Shown here piece after piece: positions 26,752 through 35,568 of a stretch of DNA of 37,347 bases. A program made the translations under genes and the position numbers. How positions within the stretch are numbered: position 1 is the first letter of the stretch; each line of letters starts with the position of its first letter. Source of the DNA: a bacterium (lineage in GTDB: Bacteria > Cyanobacteriota > Vampirovibrionia > Obscuribacterales > Obscuribacteraceae); the NCBI GenBank assembly GCA_016124935.1, contig WGMS01000043.1, positions 1 to 37,347 on the forward strand, in the 5' to 3' direction. The notes beneath the pieces are model-generated. The model was given only the letters and a program-made list of their open reading frames with translations, was not told the DNA's origin and did no database searches.

Positions 26752-28328
26752 TGGCTTCGAGCCTCGCTCAGAAATGCCAGTGCCTCTTCGGCATCGGCAA
26801 AGCGTTTTTCCGGTTCGAATTCGGTGCAGCGTTCTATAAAGCTGTTTAAAACACTTATTTGACCGGTGTCTTCGTCCTTGCCTCGCGGTAGTGATGAACG
26901 AGAAAGTGGTATCGGGTCTTCGCCGGTGAGAAGATAATAGGCGGTGGCGCCCAGGCTGTAGAGGTCGCTTGTCGGCTCTGCCTTGCCTCGAAACTGTTCC
27001 GGAGCGATGTAAGACTGTTTGCCGACCATTGTTCCGGTTACACCGCGCATAAACTCGTTGGCGGCACCGAAATCTATTATTGCTACAGCTCCGTCTTTTC
27101 TCACGACAATATTGTCGGGAGAGATATCCCTGTGGATGACCGGGGGATTGAGGTTGTGCAGAAAGCTCAGGGTGCTTAGAACCTGTTTGAGCACCGCCTC
27201 TACCCTGGCTATCTCTTTTGGACCCTTCTGTTTGACCTCTTGCCTGAGGGTGCTGCCGGGAATATATTCGAGGACCAGATAGACCCGATTGTTCTCGATG
27301 AAGCTATCAATCACGTTGGCGATATCCGGATGATTGAGCCTGGACAAGATCGCGGTCTCCCGGTCGAACATCTGGCGGGCCTTCGTCATAGCACTATCAC
27401 TGGTGGCAAAGTTGGCGTTGAGCTCTTTCAGCACCACGTTCTTGCCGGCATTGTCTCTGCCCAGATAGACAGCAGTCTGACCTCTGGTGGAGAGGATGGA
27501 GAGAACTTGAAAGGCGCCGTCTCGCAAGCGATGACCCGATGATAGTGGAACGAAATTGGTGATGGCATAGCGCTGCTCTAAATCCTCCATCCATATGTCG
27601 GTGAAGGATTCGTCGGTGGTTTCCGCGATGATGGCATGCTTCAGTTTAATCGCTTCTCTTGAGAGCTTGCTCTGATCTACAAAGTTCTCGAGGGCTAGAA
27701 AGAGGCAGCGACATTGTTCTCGATTCAATCTGCTCAGGACGATACTGGCGTTGCCCCCTGACTTGTAGTCGAATTGCAGCATCAAGTTCGAATCAAGTCG
27801 ACCGTCTTTGCTCCATTTTAGCTGTTCAACACTGGAGCGCTTCTGAAACATCGGACCGATCCATTTATTGTGATAGATGTTCTCTTCCATCTGCACTGAA
27901 TGAATGTCGGTCCAGGGTCGGAAGTATCTTTTGTGCAGCTCGAACTTCCAGGCGTCAGAGAATTTTATGCCACCATCGGTAATGAGGAAGTTGCAGTGGT
28001 TGTGAGACTTGCCTACATATTTGAGAATGGCGAAAAGAGCTGTGAATACCGCTAGAACAAATATCAAGGTAAACAGTCGCTTCGGCTCCAGGGCGTATTC
28101 CAGTCCGAATTTAGATACCACTTTCAGCTCTATCAAAACCAGAAAGACCATCATCAAGCCATAGCTTGCATTTTCGACCTTGCCAGAAGCGGCTGAACGC
28201 AAAGTGTATTCCAGGCGATAAGCATGCTCGCTGAAGTCAGCCGGCAGCATGAAGTCATAGTCGACTTTCTCCGCGATGACAATCGTGTCTTCGTCTTTTT
28301 CTAATTCCAGGGCGGGTATCTCTTCCAT
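26748..28328 (-). CDS. Membrane Ser/Thr protein kinase
   Basis: A 526-residue kinase with the same plan as the next gene: two membrane segments (about 56-75 and 86-104), a beta-rich middle domain and a C-terminal kinase domain. Seen are the lysine at 301 (VVLKELN), HRDISPDN at 399-406, IDFGAAN at 418-424, YIAPEQF and SDLYSLGATAYYLLTGEDP. The catalytic set is complete, so it is probably active. The shared linker (TDIWMEDLEQ here, TEIWLEQFDG in the neighbour) marks the two as tandem paralogues. Start is uncertain: ATG at 28328 has a weak AGG 8 bases upstream, and a TTG at 28412 would add 28 residues. Confidence 0.92.
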   Translation of the reverse strand: MEEIPALELEKDEDTIVIAEKVDYDFMLPADFSEHAYRLEYTLRSAASGKVENASYGLMMVFLVLIELKVVSKFGLEYALEPKRLFTLIFVLAVFTALFAILKYVGKSHNHCNFLITDGGIKFSDAWKFELHKRYFRPWTDIHSVQMEENIYHNKWIGPMFQKRSSVEQLKWSKDGRLDSNLMLQFDYKSGGNASIVLSRLNREQCRCLFLALENFVDQSKLSREAIKLKHAIIAETTDESFTDIWMEDLEQRYAITNFVPLSSGHRLRDGAFQVLSILSTRGQTAVYLGRDNAGKNVVLKELNANFATSDSAMTKARQMFDRETAILSRLNHPDIANVIDSFIENNRVYLVLEYIPGSTLRQEVKQKGPKEIARVEAVLKQVLSTLSFLHNLNPPVIHRDISPDNIVVRKDGAVAIIDFGAANEFMRGVTGTMVGKQSYIAPEQFRGKAEPTSDLYSLGATAYYLLTGEDPIPLSRSSLPRGKDEDTGQISVLNSFIERCTEFEPEKRFADAEEALAFLSEARSQ

Positions 28329-28502
28329 GGCGATGCCTGCGAATAAAGGGCTCGACCTGTCTATTTTTTCATTCCCTACAGGAGCGATTACAAACTGATG
28401 ACCAGTGACCAATGACGAATGTCGATTCGGTGTTTACCCGGTATGCAAATTGACTGTATGATGGTTCCATTGAAGAGATGAATTCCTTATCGGTGCCTTG
28501 AT

Positions 28503-28958
28503 ATGAAGAGAAGGACGTCTATTCTTGCCGGCAGCGGACTGGTTATAGTCGTTTGTTGTATGGCGGGGTTCTGTTTCAAAACCGCCCACAAAGAGCCTGC
28601 TCCGGTACCACCGCCTGCGCCTGTTGCCGAGGCCGTCCGGCATAGCGACGTGGATTTCGGACCATATATGGCGAGACTGCAGAGGTCTATGAAACGGGCC
28701 TGGTTCCCTCCCCCAGGGAAAGAGACCTGCAAAGTCACGGTGGTTTTCAAAGTGCACGATGATGGCGCGATGAGTAATCTGAGGCTGACGAAAAGCTCCG
28801 GCTCGGCACTGGCCGATCAGGCTGCCTTGAAAGCCGTTATCAATGCGGCGCCGTTTAAGGCGCTGCCGAAGGGCGCTCCTGAGGATGTGGATATTCAGTT
28901 TACCTTCGATTACAACGTTTTCAAAGGCCCGGTCAAGAATCCGATTAAGAGTCTTTGA
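28503..28958 (+). CDS. TonB-like C-terminal domain protein
   Basis: A 151-residue protein with an N-terminal hydrophobic anchor or signal segment (about residues 8-25) and a short proline-rich linker (PAPVPPPAPV). The TonB-type C-terminal domain runs from about 55 to 140: MARLQRSMKRAWFPP, VTVVFKVHDDGAMSNLRLTKSSGSALADQAALKAV, then APFKALP. This is the TonB/TolA-like fold that couples energy or contacts across the periplasm. ExbB/ExbD and outer-membrane receptor genes are absent here. The start has only a weak ribosome site. Its 3' end overlaps the convergent AAA+ gene by 14 bases. Confidence 0.88.
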   Translation: MKRRTSILAGSGLVIVVCCMAGFCFKTAHKEPAPVPPPAPVAEAVRHSDVDFGPYMARLQRSMKRAWFPPPGKETCKVTVVFKVHDDGAMSNLRLTKSSGSALADQAALKAVINAAPFKALPKGAPEDVDIQFTFDYNVFKGPVKNPIKSL

Positions 28959-30363
28959 ATCCGGTCGGTGTAAAGCCTATCTCGCCGGAGCCGAGTAAGC
29001 TCTTGGTCAAAGTTCCGCCTACCACAAGAAGCTCATGCATGGCCTCGTCCATGTGATTGTCTTTGACCACAATAGGCTCGCCGTCGGCTGCGGCAAAGAG
29101 CGCCGCTTTCCGCATAATCTCGGCGATGAATGCACCGCTTGCCCCCTGGGTCCGTTTGACATAGGGCTCCATATCTTCGACTTCCACGTCCATTCCTTCG
29201 ATATACAACTCGAAGAGCCGTTTGCGGCATTCTCTGTCGGGTAGAGGAATTTCATAGGCCTGATCGACTCGGCCCGGTCTGGCTGCCAGGGCTGGTTCCA
29301 GCACGTCGGGGCGATTAGTGGTCAAGAAAAATAGAACGTCGACATCGTCGGAAAGCCCATCCATCTCGTTGAGCAGCTCTAGCAAGATTGCGGTGTTGCA
29401 GCCCTGCTGCTTGGTTCTGTCTTCGGCAATCAGGTCGACATCCTCGATAACAACCATAGATGGCTCCAGCCATCGGGCAAAGCGACAGGAGCTTTCTATC
29501 GAACCCTGACCTCTGCCGGTCATCAATATGACTGTTCTCTCTTTCATTTCGGAAGCCAGGTACATGGCTGTCAGGGTTTTGCCGGTGCCGGGTTTGCCGT
29601 GCAGCAGGATGCCCCGTTTGAGCTTTCGTTTCGCTTTTTTCAGAGCTTCACTGTGCTTACCCGCTTCTATAGTCTGTCTTTCTATTCTCTTCAAAAGTCC
29701 GTCGGGCAGGATGATGCGGTTTCTGGTCACCGGAGGCAGATCATGAAATTTCAATCCCCCTCCTTCCTGGCTGGTGGAGAGGATCTTGCCCCGATAGATG
29801 TTTTTCTTTCTAATAGATTTTTGAATGCTCTGGACGAAGCTCTCTGCTCTTGTTCTCTCTTTTGCCATCACATCAAGATTGATGGCGGACTGACCGGCAA
29901 AGTCCATCATCGAATTCTGTCGCAGTAGGACAACTATGTTGTCTTTGCCCTTTTCGGCAACTAAATAAAGCGCCCCCTGGACACAGGCAAGCTTCTGGCC
30001 ATTGCCTATGTCCATATTCAGATACTGGACCGAGCCTTCTTTGACGCCTCCCAGTCCTACCATAGAAGCAAAAGACTGGGGAGAGATTATGTCTTTAAGG
30101 CTGGTGCCGGTGATATTGTTCACAAACCCGGATTGAATGCCCAGTACCGTGACCTGGTTGTCTTTGTCGTCGCAGATTTCGTTGAGGGCTATCTGTAAAT
30201 TGGGATGATTGTACTTGTCGAACTGTTCGCTCACGATGGGCAGGGTCGAGGGGTCGACACCCATATGGTCATAGACTTTCTGGCGCAAGTCTTTTGGCAT
30301 CAAGTCTTTCGGCAAGAGATCCCGGGGATTGAAGTCTCCCATATTGAAGGTATTCGGCGCCAT
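28945..30363 (-). CDS. AAA+ ATPase with a novel N-terminal domain
   Basis: A 472-residue protein. The AAA+ core is at about residues 215-450: Walker A GKPGTGKT (256-263), Walker B MVVIEDVD (303-310), sensor TTN (348-350) and the arginine-finger region AARPGRVD (360-367), as in the classical FtsH/p97 clade. The N-terminal ~210 residues match no known family by eye. They open with repeated DLLPKDLMPKDLRQK segments, then a mixed alpha/beta region. Known: this clade remodels or unfolds proteins using ATP. No protease domain is fused. The ATG at 30363 has AGAGGAAAG just upstream, a strong ribosome site. Confidence 0.93.
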   Translation of the reverse strand: MAPNTFNMGDFNPRDLLPKDLMPKDLRQKVYDHMGVDPSTLPIVSEQFDKYNHPNLQIALNEICDDKDNQVTVLGIQSGFVNNITGTSLKDIISPQSFASMVGLGGVKEGSVQYLNMDIGNGQKLACVQGALYLVAEKGKDNIVVLLRQNSMMDFAGQSAINLDVMAKERTRAESFVQSIQKSIRKKNIYRGKILSTSQEGGGLKFHDLPPVTRNRIILPDGLLKRIERQTIEAGKHSEALKKAKRKLKRGILLHGKPGTGKTLTAMYLASEMKERTVILMTGRGQGSIESSCRFARWLEPSMVVIEDVDLIAEDRTKQQGCNTAILLELLNEMDGLSDDVDVLFFLTTNRPDVLEPALAARPGRVDQAYEIPLPDRECRKRLFELYIEGMDVEVEDMEPYVKRTQGASGAFIAEIMRKAALFAAADGEPIVVKDNHMDEAMHELLVVGGTLTKSLLGSGEIGFTPTGFKDS

Positions 30364-30490
30364 CTGCTTTCCTCTTGCTTGATATCGTCGTCTTTATATA
30401 TTTACCCCGGCGACGGTAACGAATAAGTCACTGAGAAATGTCATAATCAAGATCTTGCTTGCCTCGGTTTTTTTTGAACGGTCCTTGCGT

Positions 30491-32308
30491 GTGTTAGTAG
30501 ACTCGACCCAGCTACCCGATCGATATAAAGGCGTCTCCGAACTTGGTCGAGGCGCCATGGGTACGGTTTTTAAAGCCAGGGATACAAGGCTGAAGCGCAA
30601 TGTGGCCATAAAGATTTTGAATCGTGCCAAAATCTCGGACGAGCAGATTCAGCGCTTTCATCGCGAGGCGAAGGCGGCGGGCGGTCTCAGTCACGACAAT
30701 CTTGTCACCGTGTACGATTTCGGTCTCAATGATCGTTCCGAGCCCTATCTGGTTATGGAGCTGGTGGAAGGTGCGACCATTAGCGATTGCATCAAGAAAT
30801 ACGGTAGGCTTTCTTATGAATCCGTCATCGACATAGCAGTGCAGATTGCGCGGGGCATGGCCTATGCCCACGAGAATGGCGTTATACATAGGGATTTGAA
30901 ATCCTCGAACATTGTCCTGACCTCGCCCTTGTCCGGAGAGCGCAATCAGGTCAAGATCATAGATTTCGGCATCGCGCGTTTGCTCACCGACGAAGCCGCC
31001 GGCGGCAAGCTGACCATGACCAACGCAATAGTGGGATCTCCTGCCTATCTCAGTCCGGAGCAGGCTCAGGGTGGCAGCGGTGATGAGGTCTCCGACATCT
31101 ATTCTCTGGGATGTATCTTGTTCGAAGCTTTGACAGGCGAGCTTCCTTTTTCCGGTGAATCCTTTCTCGAGGTGATGAGGCAGAAGACCACATCCGACCC
31201 ACCGCATTTTTCTTCGGTCACCGATGCCGAAATTCCTGGTGGACTGAAACGTATTGTTTACAGGTGTTTGAAGCGAAAAGCCGAAGAGCGCTATCAGTCG
31301 ATGCAGGATCTGCTTGTCGATCTGGAGATGACCGAGCAGCTTATCCTGGACGAAACTCTGATACTGCCTCCGGAAGAGGCTAAAGCCAGGGTCGAGAAAG
31401 CAAGGAGCGAGGGGCGTCTGGGGACCATTATAGCCATAGGTGCCACATTGCTGGTGGGGGTCCTGGGTGTGGCGACCTCTCTCTACTTTTACCTTAATAG
31501 AAGCGAAGGTAGCGAGTATCAGGCGGCAGAGAGTCATAAAGCGACTTTGACAGAGCCGTTTACCGACACAAAGTCTTTCTTCGAGAGAGAAGTAGATCGC
31601 AAGGAGTTGCGCAAAAGTCCAGCCGGTGATGGAAAGCTTCATGTCAAAGGGCGCGGTGACATCGGCGATAAAGATATCATCGCTCTCAAGGGAGAGAAAG
31701 TGATGCATCTGGATATCCAGGGAAGAAAGGTGACGGACAAAGCTATGCCTGTGATCGCTTCTTTTCCGGTAGAGGTCCTGGAATTGCAGCAGACAGATAT
31801 CACCGGAAAGTCTCTGAGCTATCTCGCCAATAGTCGAACTTTGAAAGACCTGCGTTTTAGATGCAACCAGATAAATGATGCCGATTTGAGGTCTCTCAAA
31901 AACGTACGGCTCAAAAATCTTCGTTTGACCAGTTGTCCTGATATCACCAATGATGGCATAAAAACAATTTACGAGCAGTGGCCGAATCTTGAAGTGCTGC
32001 ATATAGCGGGCACTTCCATTGACAAAGAAGGCTTCGCGCTGTTGCCGAAGTTCAAACATCTTCGGGAAATCGATGTCAGTTTCGAGCATTCCGGGGAAAA
32101 TGGCCTGGATTCGGTGACGAAAATGCCGGCTTTGAAAAGTCTATATGTGGCTAGAAGTGTGATATCAAAGCCGATGCTGGAGAAATTCGCCACCATGAAG
32201 AATCTGGCGATGGTGAAGTTCGTTACGTGTCGAGGACTGGAGCAAGCGGATTATCTCTATCTGAAGAAAAAGTTGCCGCATTGTGATGTCAGGGTAGCCT
32301 ATTTGTGA
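30491..32308 (+). CDS. Transmembrane Ser/Thr protein kinase with extracytoplasmic leucine-rich repeats
   Basis: About 605 residues. A canonical Hanks kinase sits at residues 10-275: GRGAMGTVF (19-27), VAIKIL with K41, HRDLKSSN (133-140), IDFG (157-160), GSPAYLSPEQ and SDIYSLG. A transmembrane segment follows at about 311-336, then a leucine-rich repeat region of roughly eight units (LDLQGRKVTDKAMPVI-like repeats, LKDLRFRCNQINDADL) to the end. Inferred: a receptor-type kinase that senses an envelope ligand through its LRR domain. Start is uncertain: GTG at 30491 or TTG at 30455; neither has a good ribosome site. The methyltransferase gene follows 35 bases later. Confidence 0.93.
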   Translation: MLVDSTQLPDRYKGVSELGRGAMGTVFKARDTRLKRNVAIKILNRAKISDEQIQRFHREAKAAGGLSHDNLVTVYDFGLNDRSEPYLVMELVEGATISDCIKKYGRLSYESVIDIAVQIARGMAYAHENGVIHRDLKSSNIVLTSPLSGERNQVKIIDFGIARLLTDEAAGGKLTMTNAIVGSPAYLSPEQAQGGSGDEVSDIYSLGCILFEALTGELPFSGESFLEVMRQKTTSDPPHFSSVTDAEIPGGLKRIVYRCLKRKAEERYQSMQDLLVDLEMTEQLILDETLILPPEEAKARVEKARSEGRLGTIIAIGATLLVGVLGVATSLYFYLNRSEGSEYQAAESHKATLTEPFTDTKSFFEREVDRKELRKSPAGDGKLHVKGRGDIGDKDIIALKGEKVMHLDIQGRKVTDKAMPVIASFPVEVLELQQTDITGKSLSYLANSRTLKDLRFRCNQINDADLRSLKNVRLKNLRLTSCPDITNDGIKTIYEQWPNLEVLHIAGTSIDKEGFALLPKFKHLREIDVSFEHSGENGLDSVTKMPALKSLYVARSVISKPMLEKFATMKNLAMVKFVTCRGLEQADYLYLKKKLPHCDVRVAYL

Positions 32309-32343
32309 GATTCTATTAGATCTACAAATTCAGGAGATTACCC

Positions 32344-32964
32344 GTGCAGACAGATTGGAATCAGCGTTATTTAGAAGAGAGCACCCCCTGGGACAGTGGT
32401 GAGGCTTCCAAGGAGCTGACGCGTGCCTTAAATGAAAAGCTGATAGAGCCCTGTCGGGTTCTGGAGTTGGGGTGCGGGACCGGTACCAATGCCATCTTCC
32501 TCGCTCGGGCTGGTTTTAGTGTTACGGCGGTGGACCTGTCCGAAGAGGCTTTGCGAAAAGCGCGCAGCAAGGCAGAAGCCACAGGTGCCGAAATCGAATT
32601 CATCCAGGCCGATGTCACCGCACTTCCGGAGCTTGGCGACGCTTTCCCTTTCGTTTTTGACCGAGGCACCTATCATGTGGTCAGAGAGATCAATCTCGAG
32701 GGGTTTATAAATACGATATCGAAAGTGGTGGCACCTGGTGGCATCTATCTGGTAATGACCGGCAACGCCAACGAGAGAGTGCATAAAGAGGACGGACCGC
32801 CCAAAGTGCGTGCCCATGAACTTTGCCGAGAGCTGGAGGGAGAGAACTTCGACCTGTTGCGCATGGAAGAGACGGTCTTTCACAAAGTCAAAATAGATGG
32901 TCGCGTTTTCGAACCCCTGGCCTGGGCAGCGGTCTTTCGCCGGCGCGAGAGCCCGCGCGGCTGA
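32344..32964 (+). CDS. Class I SAM-dependent methyltransferase
   Basis: A 206-residue methyltransferase. Motif I is VLELGCGTGTNAIFLA, followed by FSVTAVDLSEEAL and the aspartate-bearing IEFIQADV. The FVFDRGTYHVV and PGGIYLVMTG stretches complete the fold. The N-terminus (WNQRYLEESTPWDSGEASKEL) resembles the thiopurine-methyltransferase or tellurite-resistance TehB-like groups. It methylates an unknown small molecule. Start: GTG at 32344 with AGGAG 7 bases upstream. It follows the LRR kinase closely on the same strand and may be co-transcribed with it. Confidence 0.92.
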   Translation: MQTDWNQRYLEESTPWDSGEASKELTRALNEKLIEPCRVLELGCGTGTNAIFLARAGFSVTAVDLSEEALRKARSKAEATGAEIEFIQADVTALPELGDAFPFVFDRGTYHVVREINLEGFINTISKVVAPGGIYLVMTGNANERVHKEDGPPKVRAHELCRELEGENFDLLRMEETVFHKVKIDGRVFEPLAWAAVFRRRESPRG

Positions 32965-32983
32965 GATGAGCTTTGTATCTCAG
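32961..32983. terminator. Small hairpin between convergent genes
   Basis: CTGAGAT (32961-32967) pairs with ATCTCAG (32977-32983) around a 9-base loop. It spans both stop codons of the convergent pair. T-runs on either side are weak. Confidence 0.35.
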
Positions 32984-34890
32984 GGGCTTTCTAAACAAAG
33001 CTCTACTGCTATGGTTCGCTCGTCTTTCTGAAGCGGTAAACGGATTTGAATGTCTGTCAGACCGGCTGTATCGAACTGCGGTTTTGCCAGGCTGATTGTT
33101 TTGGTTCGGAATATAGCGTCGGCAGGCGAGACTATCCGCATGGACAGGTGCTTGCCGTTTTTGTGACTTAGTAAGATCTCTTTTCCGTCCGAGGAGACTT
33201 CTACCTTTTGTTCAGTGTGCATGTGCCAGGTATATGACACCGGTTTCAGTGCTTTTAAAATGTCGGTGATCACGACACTTTTGTCTTTGCCGTCTTTCCT
33301 GCGCACTACAAAAGTTCTTTTGGCGCCCGCGAGCTTCTGTGGATAGGTCTTCGATAGATCTACTGCGGCGAAGAATTTGTCTATTTTGTCCACCATGGTG
33401 GTAATCTTTGCCGTGGCTCGGGTATTCTGACTGCCATCGTCGATGGTGAAGGTGTTCTGTCCTTCGGTTTTTAGTCTGTAGTAGCTAAAGCGCTGGTCGC
33501 CGAAATAGCCCGGTAGAGAGTAGTTATCCGGTCCCAGTTCACAGGCCCAGCGTATTCCTGACCAATCCAAAACAAAAGTACCGAGGTCAAGATTGGCATG
33601 GCTGGCTCGATTGTCTCCGCCTTTGAAGCCTAGATAGAGAGCATTTTTTTGCGACCAGTCGGATCTAAAGAAACCCAGTTCAGCTCCTTTGAACAGGGCG
33701 GATCTTGCCAGGGATGATCTTTCTAGCTGTTTGAAGCTTTCTGGATAAAAGAGCAGATGAAAAATGGTCGTATGGCGCGAAGCGGTGCCGGATTCCGCTC
33801 CGGCATATAGTGGTTGTTTGAATTCCCGGCTCATCCAGAACATCTGGGGGGCACGTCTTTCTTCCGCAGACGAGTCGGCGAAATTGAAATATTCGCCGGT
33901 AGGGCTGGTGTAGTGAATTCTATAGAATCCCGTCTTAGCAAAGCCCGGACTGCTCATCCAGCCAAAGTCCTTGCCCATCGCCGATTTGAGGCTAGAGAAC
34001 ATAAGCATGGCAAATTTTGTGGTGTAGCACCAGTAGCCGGGACCTTCTGCCCAGCCTCCATCGGGAGAATAGGATGCCATCGCATACGGTACGGATAGGC
34101 GAGCGCAGTTTACTATTCGATTGGCTTCATCCGGGTGTTTGTCGCCTATGGCAAGGGCCCCGACTATAAGCCCACCGTTACAGACAATGTTCCAGTTGAA
34201 GGCAGAGAAAGTCCACCATTTGTGCTCGGTGTATTGCTTCAGTCCCTGCTTCAGACCCAGTTCTAGAATGGCTGTGCGAAATTGCTCCTCTTCTTCTTTT
34301 GTCAGGCTGTCATAGAGCCAATCATAGCCAAGAGCAAGAGCTGTGGTCATCTCAGCAACATCAAGGAAATGATTCGGGTTCCAATCCGACATGGTGGCTA
34401 TCGCTTTCATCTCTTCTTTGGCGCGTTTCAAATAAGTCTGCTTGCCTTCGATTAGATACAGTCCTGCCAGGGTGACTATCCGCTTTTGAGCCAGACGGCT
34501 AATCTCAAGCATATTGTTCTCTGCGGATTTTTCTTGCGCCACAGGAGCTTCTGTCAGCATCGCATCACCTTTCTCTTTCAAATTATTCAAAAGAGCGGCG
34601 GCGTCTTTGTCTTCTGCCAGTTTTCGTCTCAGTCGTTCTAGCATCGACGCAGATATGATCAAGCGCGGGTGGCGGGGCTTTAGATTTGATAGTTTGTTTG
34701 CATCAGCTTTCGTTGCGGTATCTTGCAGTGAGTGCACCCAGCTTTTCGCTTGTTCCCAGCTTTTGAAAACGGGTGGCAGCTCTTTGCCTTCTATCGATTC
34801 GCTGGAGCCGGCAAAAACAGGTACCTGGCTGGTGGCAGGAAGCATTAACAGGGCAATGAGAATGGTAAAGGCGGACCTGGGCGAATGCAT
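32980..34890 (-). CDS. Secreted heparinase II/III-like polysaccharide lyase
   Basis: A 636-residue protein with a signal peptide (about residues 1-28, SAFTILIALLMLPATSQVPVFAG). An alpha-helical toroid domain carries HFLDVAEMTTALALGYDWLYD, NWNIVCNGG (232-240) and WAEGPGYWCYT (280-290). A C-terminal beta-sandwich domain carries SHANLDLGTFVLDW (430-443). These are the family's hallmark regions, with likely catalytic Tyr and His residues near 287 and 431. It would cleave acidic polysaccharides, such as alginate or glycosaminoglycan-like substrates, in the periplasm or outside. Start: ATG at 34890 with no clear ribosome site. Confidence 0.9.
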   Translation of the reverse strand: MHSPRSAFTILIALLMLPATSQVPVFAGSSESIEGKELPPVFKSWEQAKSWVHSLQDTATKADANKLSNLKPRHPRLIISASMLERLRRKLAEDKDAAALLNNLKEKGDAMLTEAPVAQEKSAENNMLEISRLAQKRIVTLAGLYLIEGKQTYLKRAKEEMKAIATMSDWNPNHFLDVAEMTTALALGYDWLYDSLTKEEEEQFRTAILELGLKQGLKQYTEHKWWTFSAFNWNIVCNGGLIVGALAIGDKHPDEANRIVNCARLSVPYAMASYSPDGGWAEGPGYWCYTTKFAMLMFSSLKSAMGKDFGWMSSPGFAKTGFYRIHYTSPTGEYFNFADSSAEERRAPQMFWMSREFKQPLYAGAESGTASRHTTIFHLLFYPESFKQLERSSLARSALFKGAELGFFRSDWSQKNALYLGFKGGDNRASHANLDLGTFVLDWSGIRWACELGPDNYSLPGYFGDQRFSYYRLKTEGQNTFTIDDGSQNTRATAKITTMVDKIDKFFAAVDLSKTYPQKLAGAKRTFVVRRKDGKDKSVVITDILKALKPVSYTWHMHTEQKVEVSSDGKEILLSHKNGKHLSMRIVSPADAIFRTKTISLAKPQFDTAGLTDIQIRLPLQKDERTIAVELCLESP

Positions 34891-35232
34891 GGGAATATAT
34901 TACATTATCCGGCTAGGCGGCAATTATGCGTTCGCCTGGGCTGCTTCAGGCAATATTTCAAAGAAGGGAACGTGACAACAACTTTCGGACAGTATTCAGA
35001 AAAAGTTTAGTGTAGGTTTTCTATTCTAAATTGGCGAGATCGAAGGGCCGAGGATACCCCAGAAAGCGTTGCGCTCCTGCTGTAAATTCGAAAACACCCA
35101 GAACATGGTCGATTTTGAATTTGCAGATTGAAAGATAGTGTATCCTGGCAGGTACCGCCGATAATGCTGCCATCAAGAGTGGTGGCGTCCCTTAAGTAAG
35201 GGAAGTTCGGAAAAATTTATAGGACCGGCTTT
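34891..35232. other. Intergenic gap
   Basis: No gene. A near-palindrome, TCCCTTA-AG-TAAGGGA, lies near 35188-35205, just past the end of the antitoxin gene. Its role is unknown. Confidence 0.45.
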
Positions 35233-35568
35233 CTATACAGCCTGCAGCGACTGATCTTCTTTGTCTACAAACTCTACTTTAAGTCGCTTTCCGAGTACGG
35301 ACGCTATTTTCTTGAGCATAGACAAGGAGTGACCATCATAGTCGGCATCTTCAAGCCGGCTGATTACCGAGGGAGTAGTGCTAATCTTTTCTGCCAGATC
35401 TTTCTGTGTAAGGTTTGCCTCTATGCGGAGATCATAAATCTGTTGGGCAATTTTGAGGTTGACCATATGGTCTTCGACCATGCTAGCCAGCTCGGGGTCC
35501 TTTTCTAAGTATCGACGACGCAGAATGTCCCCAGCGTTCTTTGTTTTCTTGTGGCTATTCTTACTCAT
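35233..35568 (-). CDS. higA: HigA-type helix-turn-helix antitoxin
   Basis: A 111-residue antitoxin with an Xre-type helix-turn-helix: IEANLTQKDLAEKISTTPSVISRLEDADYDGHSLSMLKKIASVLG, roughly residues 50-95. It should bind the preceding toxin and repress the operon. Several ATGs are clustered here; the one at 35568 was chosen because AAGG lies 8 bases upstream. It overlaps the toxin stop by eight bases, which is common for coupled toxin-antitoxin genes with toxin first (higBA order). Confidence 0.9.
   Translation of the reverse strand: MSKNSHKKTKNAGDILRRRYLEKDPELASMVEDHMVNLKIAQQIYDLRIEANLTQKDLAEKISTTPSVISRLEDADYDGHSLSMLKKIASVLGKRLKVEFVDKEDQSLQAV

Noticed and set aside
30512..32089. 525-residue minus-strand frame
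   Set aside because: It is entirely antisense to the LRR kinase and has no domain of its own.
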